Part shown: positions 14,898-22,388 of the stretch, piece after piece
How positions within the stretch are numbered: position 1 is the first letter of the stretch
Layout: each line of letters begins with the position of its first letter
Source: an uncultured beta proteobacterium
Lineage (GTDB): Bacteria; Pseudomonadota; Gammaproteobacteria; Burkholderiales; Burkholderiaceae
Reading direction: 5' to 3'
Length of the DNA stretch: 23,663 nt
Assembly: GCA_903930665.1 (NCBI GenBank)
Contig: CAIYZI010000285.1
Location: forward strand, 1 to 23,663
The notes under the pieces: model-generated
Databases searched by the model: none
What the model saw: only the letters and a program-made list of their open reading frames with translations
Told to the model about the DNA's origin: nothing
Position numbers and translations under genes: made by a program

Positions 14898-15404
14898 ATG
14901 AAGACTTTAATTACACGCCGTGCAGCAATGTTCGCACTGTTAGGTGCTGGCACAACGCTTCTAGCTGCTTGCTCAGGTGTTAAGTTGGACGATGTGAATG
15001 GCGATGGTAGCAATGGCGGTAGTGGTGGCAACTTCGGCTCACAGCCATGGAACAATCCTGACAGCCCACTCTATGATCGCAGCGTGTATTTCGAATTTAA
15101 TGAATACACGGTACAAGCTAAATATCAAAAAATGCTTTCTGCTCACGCCAGTTATCTGAAAGCTAATGCAAAACAAAAAATTATCATCCAAGGTAATACC
15201 GATGAACGCGGTACAGCCGAGTACAACTTAGCGCTTGGCCAACGACGCTCAGATGCGGTACGCAAGTCATTAAGCCTAATGGGTGTATCAGATGATCAAA
15301 TGGAAGCCGTGAGCTTTGGTAAAGAAAAGCCTAAAGCAGAAGGCGATAACGAAGCTGCTTGGGCAGAAAACCGCCGCGCTGATATTGTTTACATTACTAA
15401 CTAA
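14898..15404 (+). CDS. pal: Peptidoglycan-associated lipoprotein Pal
   Basis: Pal is an outer-membrane lipoprotein that binds peptidoglycan through an OmpA-like domain and is mobilised by TolB. From the ATG at 14898 the 168-residue protein has a lipoprotein signal ending LLAAC, with lipidated Cys25, then a short Gly/Ser linker. The OmpA-like domain (about 60-168) shows VYFEFNEYTVQAKY, IIIQGNTDERGTAEYNLALG and RRADIVYI. The upstream in-frame ATG at 14859 is rejected because AAGGAAAG (14887-14894) sits directly before 14898 and the signal peptide starts there. A 129-base gap after tolB, with a hairpin, suggests an extra promoter for pal. Confidence 0.97.
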   Translation: MKTLITRRAAMFALLGAGTTLLAACSGVKLDDVNGDGSNGGSGGNFGSQPWNNPDSPLYDRSVYFEFNEYTVQAKYQKMLSAHASYLKANAKQKIIIQGNTDERGTAEYNLALGQRRSDAVRKSLSLMGVSDDQMEAVSFGKEKPKAEGDNEAAWAENRRADIVYITN

Positions 15405-16136
15405 ATGATGAAGTCTCAATACTCTTTCAAACAAACGCTCTCACGAGCGTTTTGTTTAAGTACTGCTCTCATTTGCCTATCCGCATCTAGCAACGCATGG
15501 GCCTTTTTCTCGGATGATGAAGCACGTAAAGCTATTCTGGATTTACGCAAATCTTTAGCCACTACCCAACTTGAGTTACAAAATCAAATTGAGAAGCTCA
15601 AACAAGATAATGCAGAAATGCGCGGCAAGATTGAAGCAATCGAAAAACAAGGTGAAGATCTCACTTCTAGCCAAAAAACCTACTACCAAGATCTCGATAC
15701 ACGTCTAGGGAACTTTGAGCCACGCACACTGACCATTGAAGGTGTTAGCGGCACAGTTCAGCCTGGGGAGCAAAAGCTCTATGATGAATCTTTAAAAGCC
15801 TTTCAGGCAGGCAATCTTAAAAAAGCAGATGAGGGTTTTTCTGCTTTTGTAAATAAATATCCAAAGAGCCCCTATTTACCACTTGCCCTTTATTGGGATG
15901 GAAATACCAAATACGCCAATAAAGATTACGCAGGCTCGATTACGCAATTGCAATCTCTGATTCGACGCTACCCAAACCATCCTCGCATTCCTAGTGCAAT
16001 GCTGACCTTAGGTAATTCTCAATTAGAGAGTGGTAATAAAGCAGCAGCTAAAAAGACTTTTAGTGACATCGTTGCCAAGTACCCTGATTCTGATGCAGCT
16101 AAAGATGCTCAACAGCTTTTAGCTGCCACCAAATAA
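15405..16136 (+). CDS. cpoB: Cell division coordinator CpoB (YbgF), Tol-Pal associated
   Basis: CpoB is a periplasmic protein that coordinates Tol-dependent outer-membrane constriction with peptidoglycan synthesis by PBP1B. The 243-residue precursor has a signal peptide (about 1-33, ending near SNAWA), then a coiled coil (about 38-90, rich in LxxxI/LKQDNAEM heptads). C-terminal TPR-like repeats cover about 125-240 (LYDESLKAFQAGNLKKADEG, YPKSPYLPLALYWDGN, YPNHPRIPSAMLTLGNSQLE). It begins immediately after the pal stop (TAA then ATG), which implies coupled translation. The next codon is also ATG, so the start may be 15405 or 15408. Confidence 0.93.
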   Translation: MMKSQYSFKQTLSRAFCLSTALICLSASSNAWAFFSDDEARKAILDLRKSLATTQLELQNQIEKLKQDNAEMRGKIEAIEKQGEDLTSSQKTYYQDLDTRLGNFEPRTLTIEGVSGTVQPGEQKLYDESLKAFQAGNLKKADEGFSAFVNKYPKSPYLPLALYWDGNTKYANKDYAGSITQLQSLIRRYPNHPRIPSAMLTLGNSQLESGNKAAAKKTFSDIVAKYPDSDAAKDAQQLLAATK

Positions 16137-16153
16137 CTCTCTCTACTTATCCC

Positions 16154-16894
16154 ATGTCTAAGCTTTCTGCAGACTTTCTGAACATTGCTCCCCGCAAACC
16201 CAATGCACCTGCAGTGATCCTATTTTCTGGTGGCTTAGATTCGACGACTATTCTGGCATTGGCAAAAGACTTGGGGTATGCACCTTATGTGCTGTCAGTT
16301 GGATATGGTCAACGCCATTCTTCTGAGCTAGCGGCAGCTAAACATCTCGCCAAAAAAATGGGTGTCATTCGCCATGAAGTGGTCAACTTAGATCTGACAC
16401 GCTTTGGTGGCTCGGCCCTGACAGATTCATCCATCGACGTGCCTACCACCCCAGGCAAAGATCAAGAAATCCCTGTCACCTATGTACCCGCTCGCAATAC
16501 CATTTTGTTATCCCTAGCATTAGGTTGGGCAGAATCATTGGGGGGTTTAGATATCTTTTACGGCGCTAATGCCGTTGATTACTCAGGATATCCAGATTGC
16601 CGACCTGAATATGTCGCCTCATTTGAAAGTATGGCCAATCTTGCTACTAAGGCTGGAGTTGAGGCCATCAATGATGAAAATCGCTTTAGAGTTCACGCAC
16701 CCATTATCAGCATGAGCAAGTCGCAGATTATTCAATTGGGCAACACGCTTGGCGTAGATTACGCGCAAACTGTTTCTTGCTATCAAGCCAATGATTTAGG
16801 CGAAGCTTGTGGAGAATGTGAATCTTGCCGCTTAAGACAATCAGGCTTTGCGCAAGCCAAGCTCAGTGACCCTACGCGATATCAAAAGAAGTAA
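16154..16894 (+). CDS. queC: 7-cyano-7-deazaguanine synthase
   Basis: QueC converts 7-carboxy-7-deazaguanine to preQ0 with ATP and ammonia, in queuosine biosynthesis. The 246-residue protein has the PP-loop ILFSGGLDSTT (about residues 23-33), VTYVPARNTILLSLALGWAE, and a C-terminal zinc site with one cysteine in SCYQANDLG followed by CGECESC. It starts 17 bases after cpoB and closes the tol transcription unit. queE, queD and queF are not in the window. It is convergent with ribE, with 11 bases between the stops and no visible terminator hairpin. Confidence 0.96.
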   Translation: MSKLSADFLNIAPRKPNAPAVILFSGGLDSTTILALAKDLGYAPYVLSVGYGQRHSSELAAAKHLAKKMGVIRHEVVNLDLTRFGGSALTDSSIDVPTTPGKDQEIPVTYVPARNTILLSLALGWAESLGGLDIFYGANAVDYSGYPDCRPEYVASFESMANLATKAGVEAINDENRFRVHAPIISMSKSQIIQLGNTLGVDYAQTVSCYQANDLGEACGECESCRLRQSGFAQAKLSDPTRYQKK

Positions 16895-16905
16895 GCGGCG
16901 TAAAG

Positions 16906-17523
16906 TTAAGAGCTCTGCGTTTCCAACATACGCGCTACATAGCGCGCAATCAAATCTATCTCCAAATTCACGCTGTCCCCTACCTTTAAATTACCAAGAG
17001 TTGTATTTTGTAAGGTGTGAGGAATTAAATTGATATCGACCACGCAAGCATTTTCGGTATCTTCTGTTTTATTAACGGTTAGTGAAACGCCATTAATCAC
17101 AATGGATCCCTTATATGCAAGAAAAGGGGCAAGCTCTTTTGGAGCTTCAATACGAAGCAGCCATGAACCATAGGCATCTTTTGAAATTTCAGAAAAATGC
17201 AGGACTTTACCCACGCCATCCACGTGCCCACTGACTAAATGCCCACCTAAGCGGTCATTTAAACGTAAAGCCTTTTCCAAATTGACTGGACCAACCATAT
17301 CTAAACCTACGGTTTTATTTAGGGACTCACGAGAAATATCTAGATTAAAAGTATTTCCCACAATTTGTGTAGCAGTCATGCACGCGCCCTGCATGGCAAT
17401 ACTGTCACCCAAGACCACATCGTCTAAATACCCTTGAGGCACCTCAACTTGCAAATGCAAACCATCGCCTTTTGCTTGAGCGCTTGTAATTTGACCAACA
17501 GCGGTAATGATTCCAGTAAACAT
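16906..17523 (-). CDS. ribE: Riboflavin synthase, alpha subunit type
   Basis: This enzyme dismutates two 6,7-dimethyl-8-ribityllumazine molecules into riboflavin and the pyrimidine intermediate. The 205-residue protein has the duplicated barrel: MFTGIITAVGQI and ACMTATQIVGNTFNLDISRE in the first half, LGGHLVSGHVDGVGKVL and GVSLTVNKTEDTE in the second. The symbol follows the ribD-ribE-ribBA-ribH scheme; the E. coli name is ribC. It lies 121 bases downstream of ribD on the same strand. The start has no Shine-Dalgarno: its leader is pyrimidine-rich and consists partly of a 9-base repeat. Confidence 0.96.
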   Translation of the reverse strand: MFTGIITAVGQITSAQAKGDGLHLQVEVPQGYLDDVVLGDSIAMQGACMTATQIVGNTFNLDISRESLNKTVGLDMVGPVNLEKALRLNDRLGGHLVSGHVDGVGKVLHFSEISKDAYGSWLLRIEAPKELAPFLAYKGSIVINGVSLTVNKTEDTENACVVDINLIPHTLQNTTLGNLKVGDSVNLEIDLIARYVARMLETQSS

Positions 17524-17542
17524 AGAGGGATAGAGATATAAG

Positions 17543-17578
17543 TAGGAGTATTAGAGGTATTAGGAGTATCAGGGGTAA
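17543..17578 (-). repeat. Four-copy 9-base degenerate tandem repeat in the ribE leader
   Basis: On the plus strand the units are TAGGAGTAT, TAGAGGTAT, TAGGAGTAT and CAGGGGTAA. A further related unit TAGAGATAT lies at 17531-17539. On the ribE mRNA this gives a pyrimidine-rich leader just before the start codon. Confidence 0.6.
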
Positions 17579-17644
17579 GAGCTAAATTATCAGCGCTGTA
17601 CTAAAAAATAGTTTTGCTCAATCACGTGATTTGTTCTGAGTATA

Positions 17645-18760
17645 TTATTTCTTGAGTAAACGCATACGCACGTCTGCTCCTAAAAGATTGAGGTCTATGA
17701 CCTTCCACTCCTGGCGCTCATTAATCTTTGCTAATGCTGGCACATTGACCATCCCAAAGCCTTCGCCCATGAAAAACGGTGCGTAGTAGAGTAAAAGTTC
17801 ATCGACACATCCCTCTCGGAGTAAAGAGCCGTTGAGCTTAAATCCCGCCTCTACATGAATTTCATTCATCTGGCGTTCTGTAGCCAGGTATGAAAATAAT
17901 TTAGGCAAGTCAACTTTATCATCTGGATTTGCCATAACCACCACCTCGACTCCACGCATCTCCAATGCCTTAGCTTTAGCTTGCTTCTGGGCAGAATCCA
18001 GGTTTGCGCAAACGACGATTGCACCTGATTGCTCAAGATGATTGAAAACTTTGGCATCTAATGGTGTCGCCAACTTAGAGTCAACGATAATTTTCCAAGG
18101 TTGGCGCTCGGTTTCGATCTCTCTTACATTAAGCATAGGATCATCTTCAATCACCGTGCCAACTCCAGCCAAAATAGCGCAAGCTTGTGCGCGCCAATAA
18201 TGGCCATCCGCTCTAGCAAGGCCTCCAGTAATCCATTGACTCTGTCCGCTTGGTAAAGCCGTCTTTCCATCTAAGCTGGCAGCAACCTTCATGCGCACCC
18301 AAGGCAAGCCTCGAGTCATGCGAGAAATAAAGCCTAGATTAAGGGCACTCGCTTCAGCCTCTAATAATCCGCAACGCACCTCAATCCCCACAGTCTTTAA
18401 ACGCTCAAGACCTTTACCAGCAACCAATGGATTGGGATCAGACATTGCAACAATCACCAAAGCAGGCTTTGCTTTAATTAAGGCATCTACACAAGGGGGT
18501 GTTCTGCCAGTATGTGCACAAGGCTCAAGAGTCACATAAACCGTTGAACCGGCAGCATCAAAACCGTTTTCCCCAGCATTGGACAGTGCTTGAATTTCCG
18601 CATGAGCTCCACCAACCTTTTGGGTATGACCCCGTCCGATGATCCGCCCATCCTTCACGATCACGCACCCCACTCGCGGATTGGGATTGGATAAATGAAG
18701 GGCTTTTTCTGCCTCGGCTAAAGCCTGGCACATGAATTCGTGGTCAATTGCGCTATACAT
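17645..18760 (-). CDS. ribD: Bifunctional diaminohydroxyphosphoribosylaminopyrimidine deaminase / 5-amino-6-(5-phosphoribosylamino)uracil reductase
   Basis: RibD performs the second and third steps of riboflavin synthesis. From the ATG at 18760 it has 371 residues. The deaminase domain shows NPRVGCVIVKDGRIIGRGH, zinc ligand and proton shuttle HAE (53-55), and PCAHTGRTPPC (80-90). The reductase domain (about 145-371) shows RMKVAASLDGKTALPSGQSQWITG and IHVEAGFKLNGSLLREGCVDEL. An in-frame TTG at 18787 would add nine residues, but MYSAIDHEFMCQALAEA is the more typical beginning. It follows the pseudopilin genes by about 80 bases and precedes ribE. An AT-rich inverted repeat (18791-18813) lies just upstream. 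Confidence 0.95.
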   Translation of the reverse strand: MYSAIDHEFMCQALAEAEKALHLSNPNPRVGCVIVKDGRIIGRGHTQKVGGAHAEIQALSNAGENGFDAAGSTVYVTLEPCAHTGRTPPCVDALIKAKPALVIVAMSDPNPLVAGKGLERLKTVGIEVRCGLLEAEASALNLGFISRMTRGLPWVRMKVAASLDGKTALPSGQSQWITGGLARADGHYWRAQACAILAGVGTVIEDDPMLNVREIETERQPWKIIVDSKLATPLDAKVFNHLEQSGAIVVCANLDSAQKQAKAKALEMRGVEVVVMANPDDKVDLPKLFSYLATERQMNEIHVEAGFKLNGSLLREGCVDELLLYYAPFFMGEGFGMVNVPALAKINERQEWKVIDLNLLGADVRMRLLKK

Positions 18761-18790
18761 GGGTCTATTAAAACCGATTGCGGACAACCA

Positions 18791-18813
18791 TACAAAAATA
18801 TGGATTTTTTGTA
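18791..18813. repeat. AT-rich inverted repeat upstream of ribD
   Basis: TACAAAAA (18791-18798) and TTTTTGTA (18806-18813) form a perfect 8-bp repeat around 7 bases. It lies between the fimT-like stop and the ribD start and could be a weak terminator or part of a promoter; nothing decides between them. Confidence 0.35.
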
Positions 18814-18839
18814 CTTTTTAATTGATCCCCATAACAACG

Positions 18840-19376
18840 CTAATAACAACGTCTTAGGTCGATCTGTGGATTGCATATCCTCCAGCGTCCACCGCTCCCC
18901 AAAATTAATTGGCGCTCTAGTTGAGGCATATGTTGATGCCCCAAAATTAAACGGTTAGCTACAAAGCCGCCATGACCGGTTTTGGCCGCTCCAGCTGCAT
19001 TAAAGATGATCCCCTTTTGTCCAGAATGGGGATCTATAAATTGTTTGCCCTCATCTTTAAGGTAAACGGGATAAATAGATCCCTGAGCAAACCATATCTT
19101 TGAATATTGATTTCCGCCTTGAACATTCCAACCGTTATCCCAGTTATTGGCTTTTATTGGAGCAATGCGGGTCATTTCGCCTAAAACTAAAGCTTGTTGC
19201 CGAGCAAAGTGCGCATGCGCAATGAAACGTCGTGCGATAGTTTCAAGTTCACGAGTAGCCATTTGCTGATTCAACAATGGCATTGATGCTACAGCCATGA
19301 TGGCCAAGATTGAAATAACAGCCATTAACTCGATCAGACTTGCGCCCCACTCTCCCCGAGGAATAGGATTAATCAC
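18840..19376 (-). CDS. GspH/FimT-family pseudopilin
   Basis: A type IV minor pilin or pseudopilin of about 178 residues. The prepilin motif is EWG|ASLIELMAVISILAIMAV: the cleavage Gly precedes Ala, with Glu at +5, followed by the hydrophobic helix. The C-terminus has the GGRWRICNP pattern typical of FimT/FimU/GspH. Members of this family prime or cap type IV pili; FimT-type proteins of some bacteria also bind DNA for uptake. No ATG fits: GTG at 19376 is chosen because it follows the upstream stop by one base; TTG at 19385 is the alternative. It is the last of four linked pilin-like genes. Confidence 0.82.
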   Translation of the reverse strand: MINPIPRGEWGASLIELMAVISILAIMAVASMPLLNQQMATRELETIARRFIAHAHFARQQALVLGEMTRIAPIKANNWDNGWNVQGGNQYSKIWFAQGSIYPVYLKDEGKQFIDPHSGQKGIIFNAAGAAKTGHGGFVANRLILGHQHMPQLERQLILGSGGRWRICNPQIDLRRCY

Positions 19377-19377
19377 G

Positions 19378-19707
19378 CTACTCAAATACTTGGCGCCAAT
19401 TTAAGCGCGTAGCAATACCGCTATCCCCATCTAAGGCAACCAATACCTCTAACTGCGGTTTTTGTTTCGTTGAGAGTAGCCAGAGATTTTTTCCCATAGA
19501 TTGGATATAGCAAGGATTATTTTCTAAAGCTGAAATATCTGACAAATATTGCTCGCACTCAAAAAGCGCCTTCTCAGCATTCATGAATTCCTTTTGCGAC
19601 TCAAGCAAGGTATGGATACTGATGATTTCAAGCGCGGTCATTCTCTCCAAATAAACGATGAGAGAAGAAAATAAAACCAGAACAGATAAAACCCAAGCAA
19701 TAATCAC
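19378..19707 (-). CDS. PilX-like minor-pilin-associated protein
   Basis: A 109-residue protein with one N-terminal hydrophobic segment (MIIAWVLSVLVLFSSLIVYL) and no other recognisable motif. It is called PilX-like from its position between the pilW-like and fimT-like genes and the single N-terminal helix. It lacks the Gly(-1) and Glu(+5) of a normal prepilin, although many PilX/GspK proteins also have weak motifs. The start is GTG at 19707, overlapping the pilW-like stop as GTGA, so translation is coupled. The two cysteines in the soluble part (in CEQYL and NPCYIQ) may form a disulphide (inference). Confidence 0.6.
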   Translation of the reverse strand: MIIAWVLSVLVLFSSLIVYLERMTALEIISIHTLLESQKEFMNAEKALFECEQYLSDISALENNPCYIQSMGKNLWLLSTKQKPQLEVLVALDGDSGIATRLNWRQVFE

Positions 19708-20348
19708 AGTAGATTTCGGGTAGCAAAAGTGCGCTCAAAATCTCGCTCAAGCAAATGTCCGTCAGCTATTCTTAACTTCACTCTCAATAGGCGTTGCAAG
19801 CCTGAAACGGCAGGGAGCTCATACACAGATAAGTGTTGTACCCCATCCATGAGGGAGATATTTTGTAAGCGCCCATGACGATCAAGTGCCTGGCAAATCA
19901 ATGACCCTCCATGCATCTTCGCTCCCTTTTGGACAAAGGCCTGTCGACTCACCAAGAAACCTTGGTAGGCCAAATGATTTTCAGTACGATCTACCGTTAA
20001 GGCATTTCCAAGGCAATCCAAATCAATTCCATCAGAAAGTTCATGTCTGACAAAAATGGAATCTGAACCGTGTAAGCCTTGACCTTTCAAAATCTCGATC
20101 CAGTCATCGACTTTCTTACTTTCTTTAATGCGCTCTTTAATACCCTCAGAATACGTGGCGCTATTTTGATAACCAGCCATTCGTATAGCGCGCCCAATCA
20201 ACTCCAAAGCACGATCTGCTTCTGCAGTGAGCAATTGAACCTTCTCATATTCCAATTGCTTAGCGATGATCGCTGAGCTAGTTTGCAGTATTGGACTTAC
20301 CAGAATCAGACCCAGAGCGAGGCCTACTTGACACTCCAATAAGTTCAT
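19704..20348 (-). CDS. PilW-like minor pilin without a visible leader peptide
   Basis: A 214-residue protein beginning MNLLECQVGLALGLILVSP, which resembles the mature N-terminus of PilW (xSLVELxVxLALGL). Glu5 counts from the initiating methionine itself, so the usual leader and Gly(-1) are missing. An in-frame TAG lies two codons upstream, so the gene cannot be extended. The rest has RALELIGRAIRMAGYQN, typical of PilW after the helix, and GLHGSDSIFVRHE. The first 71 bases overlap the end of the pilV-like gene in another frame. It may be unprocessed, or expressed by frameshift from pilV. Confidence 0.72.
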   Translation of the reverse strand: MNLLECQVGLALGLILVSPILQTSSAIIAKQLEYEKVQLLTAEADRALELIGRAIRMAGYQNSATYSEGIKERIKESKKVDDWIEILKGQGLHGSDSIFVRHELSDGIDLDCLGNALTVDRTENHLAYQGFLVSRQAFVQKGAKMHGGSLICQALDRHGRLQNISLMDGVQHLSVYELPAVSGLQRLLRVKLRIADGHLLERDFERTFATRNLL

Positions 20349-20577
20349 TTGCTACCCCCACTGGTTGTATACGGTCTATCTCAATCCGATCCCACTCTTT
20401 TCTGATTTGAGCTCTTTTATCTTGTAGTTGACCCCACTGTAGAGCCAAAGAATGATAGGAAGTGATTGCGACCATAAAGCTGGTTGTAATCAGCCCCATC
20501 GCAATGAGCGCTTCTAGCAAGATAAATCCCGTAGATCCCGCTTCACCGTACTGATGTTTTCTACTCATTTCAGGCAT
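20278..20577 (-). CDS. PilV-like prepilin
   Basis: A 99-residue protein with a class III prepilin signal, GEAGSTG|FILLEALIAMGLI: cleavage is expected after Gly17, and Glu22 is at +5. The hydrophobic helix follows, then a short soluble region. This is the PilV/GspI type, a minor pilin of the type IV pilus tip. The last 20 or so residues (NELIGVSSRPRSGSDSGKS) are the out-of-frame reading of the pilW-like N-terminal helix, a strange tail for a pilin. It heads the minus-strand pilin group and is divergent from ribBX across 133 bases. ATGs at 20577 and 20568 are possible starts. Confidence 0.75.
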   Translation of the reverse strand: MPEMSRKHQYGEAGSTGFILLEALIAMGLITTSFMVAITSYHSLALQWGQLQDKRAQIRKEWDRIEIDRIQPVGVANELIGVSSRPRSGSDSGKSNTAN

Positions 20578-20710
20578 AAGGTATTTTCTAGAGGTTTAAA
20601 GAGGCGATAAAGGTCTTTATTCCTCGACTTTTGTCAGAAAGAGTGGGCATTGGGTAAAAAGATGGTGCGGTCACCACACCAGAACCCTCCTGCGCTTAAA
20701 ATAGCAGGCT

Positions 20711-21859
20711 ATGCCAAATAAACTCGCTTCTACCGAAGAAATCGTTGCAGAGATGCGCGCAGGCAGGATGGTGATCCTGGTTGATGAAGAAGATCGTGAA
20801 AATGAGGGTGATTTAGTACTCGCCGCTGACCATGTCAGCGCTGAAGCAGTCAATTTCATGGCCAAATTCGGTCGCGGATTAATTTGCCTGACCCTTACCC
20901 GTGAACGTTGCCAACAACTCAATCTCCCTTTAATGGTCAGAGATAACGGCACTTCAATGGGCACCAACTTTACGGTCTCGATAGAAGCAGCTAGTGGAGT
21001 TACTACTGGCATCTCTGCTGCAGATCGTGCCCATACCATCAAAGCAGCAGTAGCCCCACACGCAAAACCCCATGATCTGGTGCAACCAGGACACATCTTT
21101 CCTTTAATGGCTCAACCTGGGGGCGTCTTGATCCGCTCTGGTCACACTGAGGCTGGATGTGATTTAGCTGCCATGGCGGGTTGCTCACCAACTGCAGTGA
21201 TTTGTGAAATCATGAAAGACGATGGCAGTATGGCCCGTTTACCGGACTTGCTTGAATTTGCAAAAACCCATCAATTAAAGATTGGCAGCATTGCCGATCT
21301 TATTCAATACCGCAGCCAACATGAAAGCATCATGGTGCGTGAAGGTCAACGCGAATTCATTACCCCTTGGGGAAAGTTTCAAGGGATTATTTACCGCGAT
21401 ACCCCAAGCTCTTGCATCCATATTGCCCTAGTGCATGGGAAACCTTCAGAAACAGAGGAAACTTTAGTCAGAGTCCATGAGCCAGTAACGGTATTAGATT
21501 TCTTAGATGCCCATGAGAGTACCCACTCTTGGCCACTTGCTCAAGCTTTACAAAAAATTGCTGCTTCACCAGCTGGGGTCGCTGTATTACTGAATGCTTC
21601 TGGTGTTGCCGCCCCAAGCGATGCTGATTGGCTAGCCCAATTTAATAAGCTCAATAACGCCAGCCCCAATACCGCAACCGAGCCATTGGCGCGTAAGACC
21701 GATTTTCGAAGTTATGGTATCGGCGCACAAATTTTGAAAGATATCGGTGTCGGGAAAATGCGCCTCTTGGCAAATCCAAGCCCTGTCCCAAGCCTGTCGG
21801 GCTACAAATTAGAGGTAACGGGTTATGAACCTTTTACCCCATCTAACAAACTCAATTAA
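20711..21859 (+). CDS. ribBX: 3,4-dihydroxy-2-butanone 4-phosphate synthase fused to a degenerate GTP cyclohydrolase II domain (RibBX type)
   Basis: The N-terminal half (1-205) is an intact RibB domain, which makes 3,4-dihydroxy-2-butanone 4-phosphate from ribulose 5-phosphate for lumazine synthesis. It has DEEDRENEGD (25-34), FMAKFGRGLICLTL and RSGHTEAGCDLAAMAG (142-157). The C-terminal half (about 210-380) resembles RibA, with SYGIGAQILKDIGVGKMRLL, but where RibA has its three zinc cysteines (C-x2-GD and CDCG) this protein reads VHEPVTVLDF and HESTHSWPL. GTP cyclohydrolase II activity is therefore not expected. This matches the RibBX variant known from Proteobacteria, so a separate ribA should exist elsewhere. 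It precedes ribH by 5 bases. Confidence 0.92.
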   Translation: MPNKLASTEEIVAEMRAGRMVILVDEEDRENEGDLVLAADHVSAEAVNFMAKFGRGLICLTLTRERCQQLNLPLMVRDNGTSMGTNFTVSIEAASGVTTGISAADRAHTIKAAVAPHAKPHDLVQPGHIFPLMAQPGGVLIRSGHTEAGCDLAAMAGCSPTAVICEIMKDDGSMARLPDLLEFAKTHQLKIGSIADLIQYRSQHESIMVREGQREFITPWGKFQGIIYRDTPSSCIHIALVHGKPSETEETLVRVHEPVTVLDFLDAHESTHSWPLAQALQKIAASPAGVAVLLNASGVAAPSDADWLAQFNKLNNASPNTATEPLARKTDFRSYGIGAQILKDIGVGKMRLLANPSPVPSLSGYKLEVTGYEPFTPSNKLN

Positions 21860-21864
21860 TAACC

Positions 21865-22380
21865 ATGACTACATCAAATCACAATGACTATGTGGGCGTT
21901 TTAGAAGCCGACCTGAATGGCCAAGACCTCCGAATTGGTATCGTCCAAGCTCGCTTTAATGAAGAGCACTGCGTTGCTTTAAGCAAAGCCTGCATCGAGG
22001 AACTCATCGCCTTAGGCGTAGCGCAACAAGATATCAAACTGGTCACCGTTCCTGGCGCCCTCGAGATTCCGTTTGCCCTGCAAAAACTAGTGGAGACTGG
22101 CGAATTTGATGGTTTAGTAGCTTTAGGAGCAGTCATTCGTGGTGAAACCTATCACTTCGAATTGGTCTCCAATGAATCCGCCTCTGGCATTACGCGTATC
22201 TCTATTGAATCAGGCCTACCCATTGCTAATGGCGTACTTACCTGTGAGACTGATGAACAAGCTCAAGTGCGCGTAAACGTTAAAGGTGCAGACTGCGCAA
22301 AGGCTGTCGTTGAAATGGCGAACCTAGCTCTAGCACTCACTCCCGATATTGATATCGAAATTCATCCAACAGAAGAATAA
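21865..22380 (+). CDS. ribH: 6,7-dimethyl-8-ribityllumazine synthase
   Basis: RibH condenses 5-amino-6-ribitylaminouracil with the butanone phosphate made by the upstream RibB domain, giving the substrate of riboflavin synthase. The 171-residue protein shows RIGIVQARFNEE, TVPGALEIPFALQKL and ALGAVIRGETYHFELVSNES, where the His of YHFE is catalytic, then PIANGVLTCETDEQA. It starts 5 bases after ribBX and ends 8 bases before nusB, so the three form one transcription unit. The enzyme forms shells of pentamers in many bacteria; the assembly state is not visible here. Confidence 0.97.
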   Translation: MTTSNHNDYVGVLEADLNGQDLRIGIVQARFNEEHCVALSKACIEELIALGVAQQDIKLVTVPGALEIPFALQKLVETGEFDGLVALGAVIRGETYHFELVSNESASGITRISIESGLPIANGVLTCETDEQAQVRVNVKGADCAKAVVEMANLALALTPDIDIEIHPTEE

Positions 22381-22388
22381 AGAATTCC

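Noticed and set aside
20578..20710. Possible FMN riboswitch before ribBX
   Set aside because: The 133-base region is too short and lacks the conserved RFN-element blocks; I see only weak promoter-like sequence.
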